Shown: positions 6,487 to 10,758 of the stretch, piece after piece
Numbering within the stretch: position 1 is the stretch's first letter
How the letters are laid out: the number at the start of each line of letters is the position of its first letter
Assembly (NCBI GenBank): GCA_028717825.1
Contig: JAQUNB010000018.1
Location: 1-10,758, forward strand
DNA length: 10,758 bases
Source of the DNA: Candidatus Omnitrophota bacterium
GTDB taxonomy: Bacteria; Omnitrophota; Gorgyraeia; Tantalellales; Tantalellaceae
Direction: 5' to 3'
Notes under the pieces: model-generated
Database searches by the model: none
Seen by the model: the letters and a program-made list of their open reading frames with translations, nothing else
Told to the model about the DNA's origin: nothing
Position numbers and translations under genes: made by a program

Positions 6487-6518
6487 TTGGTTTATATAAA
6501 GGGAGAAGTCGGGTTATA

Positions 6519-6698
6519 ATGATCAGGGGGCTGACAAAATATCTTATATTTAAGGTTATTCTACGTTCTTTCGCGACGGGATGTGTTATTCTTGGGTGGC
6601 TTTTGCGCGACAACGCCGTGACAGACTGCTCCTTTTTGTGGAACAATATTTCTTTTTGGGGCGGGATCATACTCACAGTTATTAGTTTTTTTCTTTAA
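6519..6698 (+). CDS. Small membrane protein (59 residues), unknown function
   Basis: The ATG at 6519 follows a predicted promoter, and GGGAGAAG at 6501-6508 is a distant but usable ribosome-binding site. The peptide is largely hydrophobic. One helix covers about residues 9-29 (LIFKVILRSFATGCVILGWLL as two blocks), a short polar loop RDNAVTDCS follows, and a second helix (about 43-59) ends at the C-terminus ISFFL. I recognise no family. It sits 23 bases before the secreted TPR gene and is probably co-transcribed with it. Because it is short and lacks a homologue I can name, the call rests on context and composition. Confidence 0.55.
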   Translation: MIRGLTKYLIFKVILRSFATGCVILGWLLRDNAVTDCSFLWNNISFWGGIILTVISFFL

Positions 6699-6721
6699 AT
6701 GAACGAATTGGAGAGGGCGTT

Positions 6722-7534
6722 ATGAAAGAGAAATTAAAATTGATCGGTTTTTTACTGATCCTTGCCATGTTGCTGCCAGCAGGGCTTGTTCGGGCCGGGG
6801 CAGAAGATCTCGAGGGGACGATCAAACAGTATATCTCGGAGCTTAAAGAAAATCCGGGTAACGATGTGATAAGGGAAAAAATTATCAGGCTCGCACGGAC
6901 ATTGACGCCTGCGCCGATCATCCCGGAAGAAGCGCGTGAACATTTTATAATGGCGGAGGGCTTACAGCGAAGTGCGAAAGGCAGGGAATCTTACCAAGTG
7001 GCCATTAACGAATATAAGGCGGCTTTACTTATAGCTCCGTGGTGGCAGGAAGCGTATAGAAAGCTCGGGAAACTTCAGAAGTTGACCGGCGAGTATAATG
7101 AAGCGATAAGGACGTTCAACCTTTATTTGCTTACGAACCCTGATGACGCGAAGGCTGTACAGAAAGAGATCCATGATCTAAAAGCAGCGGGTACGATAAA
7201 TAGGTCTAAAATCAAAACAAGGTCCGGTGTGCCAAAATTCGAAGGACACTGGTATATGATCGCGCCGCAGGGCGGGAGCCTGATAAAAGATTATATTGTC
7301 ATCGGTCGCACCGACGGAGGAGAACTATTCGCCGATAGGTCGGATCATATCGGGGAAGTTTTTTATCTTGAGATAGAAGCGAGGCGGATAATGGTATATT
7401 CTAAATCCGATGAGTATTCCTACAAACTTGATCTTACATTGTCAAAAGATGATAATAAAATGGAAGGAAAACTTCAGCGGACGCTTCCGGAAGAAGCTCC
7501 CGAAACTTTTCCGATAACGCTGTATAGGCAGTGA
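6722..7534 (+). CDS. Secreted TPR-containing protein with C-terminal beta-rich domain
   Basis: The 270-residue product begins with a clear signal peptide (basic MKEKLK, hydrophobic core, likely cleavage after VRA at residue 25), so it should be periplasmic or otherwise exported. No lipobox cysteine is present. Residues 91-154 form about two tetratricopeptide motifs (YQVAINEYKAALLIAPWWQE, then LTGEYNEAIRTFNLYLLTNP), a helical surface for protein binding. Residues 172-270 alternate polar and hydrophobic and begin FEGHWYMI, suggesting a small beta-barrel or lipocalin-like module; I do not recognise the family. GGAGAGG at 6710-6716 supports the start. It is the second gene of the operon opposite the XRE-cupin regulator, so that regulator may control its amount. 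Confidence 0.82.
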   Translation: MKEKLKLIGFLLILAMLLPAGLVRAGAEDLEGTIKQYISELKENPGNDVIREKIIRLARTLTPAPIIPEEAREHFIMAEGLQRSAKGRESYQVAINEYKAALLIAPWWQEAYRKLGKLQKLTGEYNEAIRTFNLYLLTNPDDAKAVQKEIHDLKAAGTINRSKIKTRSGVPKFEGHWYMIAPQGGSLIKDYIVIGRTDGGELFADRSDHIGEVFYLEIEARRIMVYSKSDEYSYKLDLTLSKDDNKMEGKLQRTLPEEAPETFPITLYRQ

Positions 7535-7560
7535 GTTGAGCGTGGGAAAATAACTGGTTT

Positions 7561-7588
7561 AGTATGTAGTATGTGGTATGTAGTACCG
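7561..7588. repeat. Degenerate 7-bp tandem array 1
   Basis: Four consecutive heptamers AGTATGT, AGTATGT, GGTATGT, AGTACCG. It is the first of four arrays with the same period in this spacer. Confidence 0.75.
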
Positions 7589-7601
7589 GGAACGACCCGG
7601 T
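7585..7601. other. Small perfect hairpin between heptamer arrays
   Basis: ACCGGG (7585-7590), loop AACGA, CCCGGT (7596-7601) form a six-pair GC-rich stem. Only TTT follows, so it is at most a weak terminator for the operon ending at 7534. Confidence 0.4.
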
Positions 7602-7610
7602 TTAAGAACT

Positions 7611-7645
7611 GTATATCGTATTTCGTATATTGTATATCGTGCCGG
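7611..7645. repeat. Degenerate 7-bp tandem array 2
   Basis: Five consecutive heptamers GTATATC, GTATTTC, GTATATT, GTATATC, GTGCCGG. The unit sequence differs from array 1 but the period is the same. Confidence 0.75.
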
Positions 7646-7660
7646 CGGAAACGAACGTCT

Positions 7661-7695
7661 GGCAGATGGCATTTAGCATACGGCAGTTGACGTAT
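7661..7695. repeat. Degenerate 7-bp tandem array 3
   Basis: Heptamers GGCAGAT, GGCATTT, AGCATAC, GGCAGTT, GACGTAT. This is the least regular of the four arrays. Confidence 0.55.
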
Positions 7696-7715
7696 GCGAA
7701 GACAAACGGCGACAT

Positions 7716-7750
7716 CATATGCCAAATGCTATATGCCATATGCAAAGTGT
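7716..7750. repeat. Degenerate 7-bp tandem array 4
   Basis: Heptamers CATATGC, CAAATGC, TATATGC, CATATGC, AAAGTGT. It ends 30 bases before the lipase start codon and lies inside the spurious upstream extension of that reading frame. Confidence 0.75.
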
Positions 7751-7780
7751 GAAACCCGAACGCCTAGATACGGAGTATAT

Positions 7781-8608
7781 ATGAACGAACAGGATCTAAT
7801 GAAAACCGATGAAGCGACAGGGATCATGTACCGCCAGTGGCTTGCGCCAGAGACGAAGGCAGTCTTTTTACTTGTGCACGGGCTTGGCGCACAGACGGCA
7901 AGGTGGGGATTTCTCGCCGGTTTTCTTCTAAAAGAAGGTATCTCTTCTTACGCGCTTGAACTGAAAAGTTTTGGCGAAACAAAAGGGTTGAAAGGGCACG
8001 TGGAATCCTTTAATGTTTATTCGGATGATATTTATTCACTTCGTGATATTGTGGCACGGGCGCATCCCGGTAAAAAAATATATCTTTTAGGGGAAAGCCT
8101 TGGTGCGCTTATATCCATATTGACGGTTGCCGGAAAAAACGGCGAGTTTAGCGGACTTATATGTCTTTCTCCGGCGTTCAAAAGCAAGTTAAAGGTTTCG
8201 CTTCTAGAGCGTTTCAAAATGATATGTGCTCTTTTGGTGAATCCAAAAAAACATTTTAGGATACCTTTCGATTCCAGCATGTGCACGCGCGACGAGGCTT
8301 ATCGCAGAGCGATGAACGGTGACAAAAGGGAACATCGTTTGGCAACGGCAAGATTCATTTTTAATATGGTTACAGCCCAGTTCCGTGTTTATCTTATAAA
8401 CGGAAAATTAAAAATACCTATGCTTATTCTCCTTGCCGGAAACGATAAGATAACGGACACAGAAGCGGCTAAAAGAATGTTCAAAACTATGAAGAATAAG
8501 GATAAAACATTGATCGAATATCCCGGCATGTATCATTCTCTTTCGGTCGAGCTTGGGAGGGAACGTGTTTTTGAGGATATACATAAGTGGGTGCGGGAGA
8601 GGGTTTAA
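7781..8608 (+). CDS. Alpha/beta hydrolase, monoacylglycerol-lipase-like
   Basis: The 275-residue product is a serine hydrolase of the Hydrolase_4 (MGL/lysophospholipase, S33-like) type. The oxyanion motif HGLG is at residues 33-36, the nucleophile elbow GESLG at 104-108 (S106), the probable acid is D222 in LLAGNDKITD, and the catalytic histidine is H252 in YPGMYHSL. The length is normal for the family. There is no signal peptide, so it is probably cytoplasmic. The start is at 7781 because CGGAG (7771-7775) sits six bases before it and the upstream in-frame extension is heptamer repeat. Its likely reaction is release of fatty acid and glycerol from monoacylglycerol or lysolipid, which fits the glycerol kinase gene downstream; the true substrate is inferred. 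Confidence 0.88.
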   Translation: MNEQDLMKTDEATGIMYRQWLAPETKAVFLLVHGLGAQTARWGFLAGFLLKEGISSYALELKSFGETKGLKGHVESFNVYSDDIYSLRDIVARAHPGKKIYLLGESLGALISILTVAGKNGEFSGLICLSPAFKSKLKVSLLERFKMICALLVNPKKHFRIPFDSSMCTRDEAYRRAMNGDKREHRLATARFIFNMVTAQFRVYLINGKLKIPMLILLAGNDKITDTEAAKRMFKTMKNKDKTLIEYPGMYHSLSVELGRERVFEDIHKWVRERV

Positions 8609-8630
8609 ATGGATAATGTAAAAAATTCAT

Positions 8631-8744
8631 GCTGGCATTTACGGGTCCTGCCAGCAGGCATTCTGCGCGCATCCGCGTCCCCCGACCAAGGCGGAGGAAC
8701 TTGTGCTGTGCTCGAATTGCCTGCTGTTACCCGTAAAAGCCAGT
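8631..8744. repeat. 114-bp imperfect palindrome in the lipase-glpK spacer
   Basis: CTGGCATTTACGGGT (8632-8646) pairs with ACCCGTAAAAGCCAG (8729-8743) at 14 of 15 positions. Further in, AGCAGGCA (8653-8660) pairs perfectly with TGCCTGCT (8718-8725). Local alternatives exist on the left arm: GCTGGCA (8631-8637) with TGCCAGC (8649-8655), and CCTGC with GCAGG (8647-8658). In the loop, TCCGC (about 8672) can pair with GCGGA (about 8691). It looks like a palindromic intergenic repeat or a structured RNA; no T-run marks it as a standard terminator. Confidence 0.7.
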
Positions 8745-8802
8745 GGAGTTGGTTGCTAAATTTTGGCATTATCATTTAAACGGATTAGGGAGGATATTTT
8801 AC

Positions 8803-10293
8803 GTGAAATATATTTTGGCGATAGATCAAGGGACAACCGGAAGCCGTGCCGTCATATACGATAAAAAAGGCAAGAAAATAGCGAGTGCCTACCGTGAATT
8901 TCCGCAATATTTCCCGAAACCCGGATGGGTGGAGCACAACCCCGAAGAAATTTGGCATAGCGTCAATGATTCCATCCAAAAAGTCCTCAAAAAAGTCCAG
9001 GGCAGGACCATCGCCGCGATCGGCATCACGAACCAGCGCGAAACGACGATCATCTGGGACAGAAAAACCGGCAAACCCGTTTATAATGCTATAGTGTGGC
9101 AGTGCAGGAGGACCGCGGACCGTTGTGAACACTTAAAAAAAAGGGGCGACTCGGTATTTTTTAAAAAAAGAACGGGTCTTCCGATAGACGCGTATTTTTC
9201 GGCGACGAAGATCGAATGGATACTCAAAAACGTAAAAGGCGCCTCAGCGAAAGCGAAAAGTGGCGGGCTCTGTTTCGGAACAACCGATTCGTGGGTTCTC
9301 TGGAAACTGACAGGCGGCAAGGCGCACGCGACCGATTATACGAACGCATCGCGCACGATGCTTTTTAATATCGAAAAACTGAGATGGGATAAAAAAATAC
9401 TTAAAAAATTCGGCATCCCGGAGAAAATATTGCCCGAAGTTAAAAAATCGTCCGGTATCTTTAATACAACCATAAAAATAGGTAAACTTCCCGCGGGCAT
9501 CCCGATATCGGGGATGGTTGGCGACCAACAGGCGGCGCTTTTCGGCCAGACCTGTTTTGAGCCGGGCGAGATAAAAAATACTTACGGCACAGGTTCTTTT
9601 ATCCTTCTTAATATGGGTAAGAAACGTCCCGTTTCAAAATATGGGCTTATAACTACACTCGGTTGCGGCAAAAAAGGCGAACCGGTTTATGTGCTTGAAG
9701 GCGCGGTGTTTATAACCGGAGCTGCGATCCAGTGGCTCCGTGACGGATTAAAACTTTTTAACCATGCTTCGGAATCCGAACATCTGGCGCTGTCGGTCGC
9801 GGATAACGGCGGCGTATATTTTGTGCCCGCTCTTGTAGGGCTTGGGGCGCCTTACTGGGACTCCGGCGCCAGAGGCAGTATCTTCGGCATTACAAGAGGC
9901 ACAACCAAGGCTCACATTACACGTGCCGCTCTCGAGGCGATGTGCTACCAGACAAAGGATGTGCTTGAGATCATGCGCAAAGACTCAAGGCTTAAGATAA
10001 AAGATCTCAAGGTTGACGGCGGCGCGGCGGCGAATGATTTTCTGTGCCAGTTTCAGGCGGATATCCTCGGCGTCAATGTCATAAGGCCGAAAGTCATCGA
10101 GACCACTTCATGCGGTGCGGCCTATCTGGCGGGTCTCGCGGTAGGCCTCTGGAAAAATACGGGCGAAATAAAAAGGTGCTGGGAAAAAGATCGTGTATTT
10201 TTTCCAAAAATGCAAAAAAGAAGATCCAAATATTTATACAAAAACTGGTTAAATGCGGTCAGTAGGACGCTTTCAAGGTATTCTTCAAAATAA
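8803..10293 (+). CDS. glpK: Glycerol kinase
   Basis: The enzyme phosphorylates glycerol to sn-glycerol 3-phosphate with ATP in the cytosol. The product is 496 residues from a GTG at 8803, a normal length. AGGGAGGA (8787-8794) lies eight bases before this codon; the upstream in-frame ATG at 8743 lies within the palindrome and would add an unlikely extension. The FGGY-kinase N-terminus reads AIDQGTTGSRA. Glycerol-site residues are R79-E80 in GITNQRET, W99, Y131 and D241 in GMVGDQQAA (catalytic base). The phosphate loop NTYGTGSF (about 259-266) and C-terminal VDGGAAANDFLCQF (adenine site) are present. The next gene starts one base after the stop, so the two form an operon for glycerol assimilation. 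Confidence 0.97.
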   Translation: MKYILAIDQGTTGSRAVIYDKKGKKIASAYREFPQYFPKPGWVEHNPEEIWHSVNDSIQKVLKKVQGRTIAAIGITNQRETTIIWDRKTGKPVYNAIVWQCRRTADRCEHLKKRGDSVFFKKRTGLPIDAYFSATKIEWILKNVKGASAKAKSGGLCFGTTDSWVLWKLTGGKAHATDYTNASRTMLFNIEKLRWDKKILKKFGIPEKILPEVKKSSGIFNTTIKIGKLPAGIPISGMVGDQQAALFGQTCFEPGEIKNTYGTGSFILLNMGKKRPVSKYGLITTLGCGKKGEPVYVLEGAVFITGAAIQWLRDGLKLFNHASESEHLALSVADNGGVYFVPALVGLGAPYWDSGARGSIFGITRGTTKAHITRAALEAMCYQTKDVLEIMRKDSRLKIKDLKVDGGAAANDFLCQFQADILGVNVIRPKVIETTSCGAAYLAGLAVGLWKNTGEIKRCWEKDRVFFPKMQKRRSKYLYKNWLNAVSRTLSRYSSK

Positions 10294-10294
10294 T

Positions 10295-10758
10295 ATGAGA
10301 TCATATGACGTTCTTATAATCGGCGGAGGGGTCGTCGGGACGGCGATAGCGCGGGAGCTATCACGCTATAAACTCGGCGTCGGGCTCTTGGAAAAAGAGG
10401 AAGAGCCGGCGTTCGGCGTCTCGAAATCGAATAGCGGCATTATCCATCCCGGCACACAGCACTCTCCCGGTTCCCTCAAAGGGAGGTTGTGCGTCGAAGG
10501 TAACCGCCTGACAAAAAAACTCGCAAAAGAGCTTTATATAGATTTTAAAGAGGTCGGGGAGCTCATAGTGGCTTTCGATGACGAGGAGTGCTCCCGCCTT
10601 TTACAGTTAAAAAAAGACGGCGCCGCCCTGAAGGTCCCCGGCCTTAGGATAGTGGACAGGTCCTGGCTCAAAAAAAATGAGCCGAACCTGTCGGACAAGG
10701 CTATAGCCGCGCTCTACGCTCCTACGGCCGGCATAATCAGTCCATACAGGTGGGTCTA
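10295..10758 (+). CDS. glpA: FAD-dependent glycerol-3-phosphate dehydrogenase, GlpA-type (5' part only)
   Basis: Only the first 154 codons are inside the window. The sequence opens with a Rossmann dinucleotide motif, DVLIIGGGVVGTAIARELS (GGGVVG at residues 10-15), with E33 positioned to bind the FAD ribose. SKSNSGIIHPG (about 43-53) and PGSLKGRLCVEGNRL follow; these are features of the DAO-fold GlpA-like dehydrogenases of anaerobes. The expected reaction is oxidation of glycerol 3-phosphate to dihydroxyacetone phosphate with electrons passed to FAD. The ATG begins one base after the glpK stop, so translation is probably coupled; no strong ribosome-binding site is seen. A related L-2-hydroxyglutarate-type oxidase is possible from this fragment alone, but the glpK linkage favours the glycerol role. 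Confidence 0.82.
   Translation, partial: MRSYDVLIIGGGVVGTAIARELSRYKLGVGLLEKEEEPAFGVSKSNSGIIHPGTQHSPGSLKGRLCVEGNRLTKKLAKELYIDFKEVGELIVAFDDEECSRLLQLKKDGAALKVPGLRIVDRSWLKKNEPNLSDKAIAALYAPTAGIISPYRWV

Noticed and set aside
7561..7750. CRISPR array
   Set aside because: The repeats are 7 bp, contiguous and without spacers.
7694..7780. N-terminal extension of the lipase
   Set aside because: The extra residues are a translation of heptamer repeat (YAKCYMPYAKC), and the ATG at 7781 has its own ribosome-binding site.
8609..8779. A 56-codon open frame beginning right after the lipase stop
   Set aside because: It runs through both arms of the palindrome, lacks a suitable ribosome-binding site and has a composition unlike the neighbouring proteins; the structure explains the sequence better.
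8743..8802. N-terminal extension of GlpK from the ATG at 8743
   Set aside because: Glycerol kinases begin just before the AIDQGTTGSRA motif; the GTG at 8803 has a strong AGGGAGGA upstream, and 8743 lies in the palindrome arm.

Overview
The window looks like a chromosomal segment of a diderm (outer-membrane) bacterium. It has a very large AsmA-like envelope protein, a secreted TPR protein, several orphan response-regulator receivers and a glycerol-use cassette. The degenerate 7-bp tandem arrays and the structured palindromic spacer remind me of uncultivated lineages such as Omnitrophota. That placement is an impression from gene style, not a demonstrated assignment.

Layout. (1) 1-3338, minus: the N-terminal 1112 codons of an AsmA/TamB-like protein that runs off the left edge. 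Its C-terminal part is built from 141-residue repeats. (2) 3339-4450: a four-helix membrane protein of unknown function in AT-rich spacers. (3) 4451-5692, plus: three stand-alone receiver (REC) proteins, one with its own promoter and two translationally coupled. (4) 5679-6275, minus: an XRE-type HTH plus cupin regulator whose 3' end overlaps the third receiver gene by 14 bp. (5) 6519-7534, plus: a 59-residue membrane peptide and a secreted TPR protein, transcribed divergently from the regulator. (6) 7535-7780: a spacer with four degenerate heptamer arrays. (7) 7781-10758, plus: a monoacylglycerol-lipase-like hydrolase, a large imperfect palindrome, glpK, and the start of a GlpA-type FAD dehydrogenase. 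Together these would take glycerol from lipids to dihydroxyacetone phosphate.

The most interesting signal is non-coding. A 47-bp element occurs four times (3441-3487 minus, 4084-4130 plus, 6328-6374 plus, 6397-6443 minus). All four copies have identical length, 25 of 47 columns are invariant by hand count, and each carries a GTTAC-N4-GTAAC-like dyad at one end and AGACGTTGTC at the other. Three of the four lie 11-14 bp upstream of a good sigma70-type promoter and in the same orientation to it. These promoters serve the membrane protein, the XRE-cupin regulator and the 59-residue peptide/TPR operon. This suggests a small uncharacterised regulon, possibly controlled by the XRE-cupin protein.

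Other points of note are a predicted leaderless promoter for the AsmA-like gene, a near-leaderless one for the XRE gene, and the exact 423-bp periodicity inside the AsmA-like gene.
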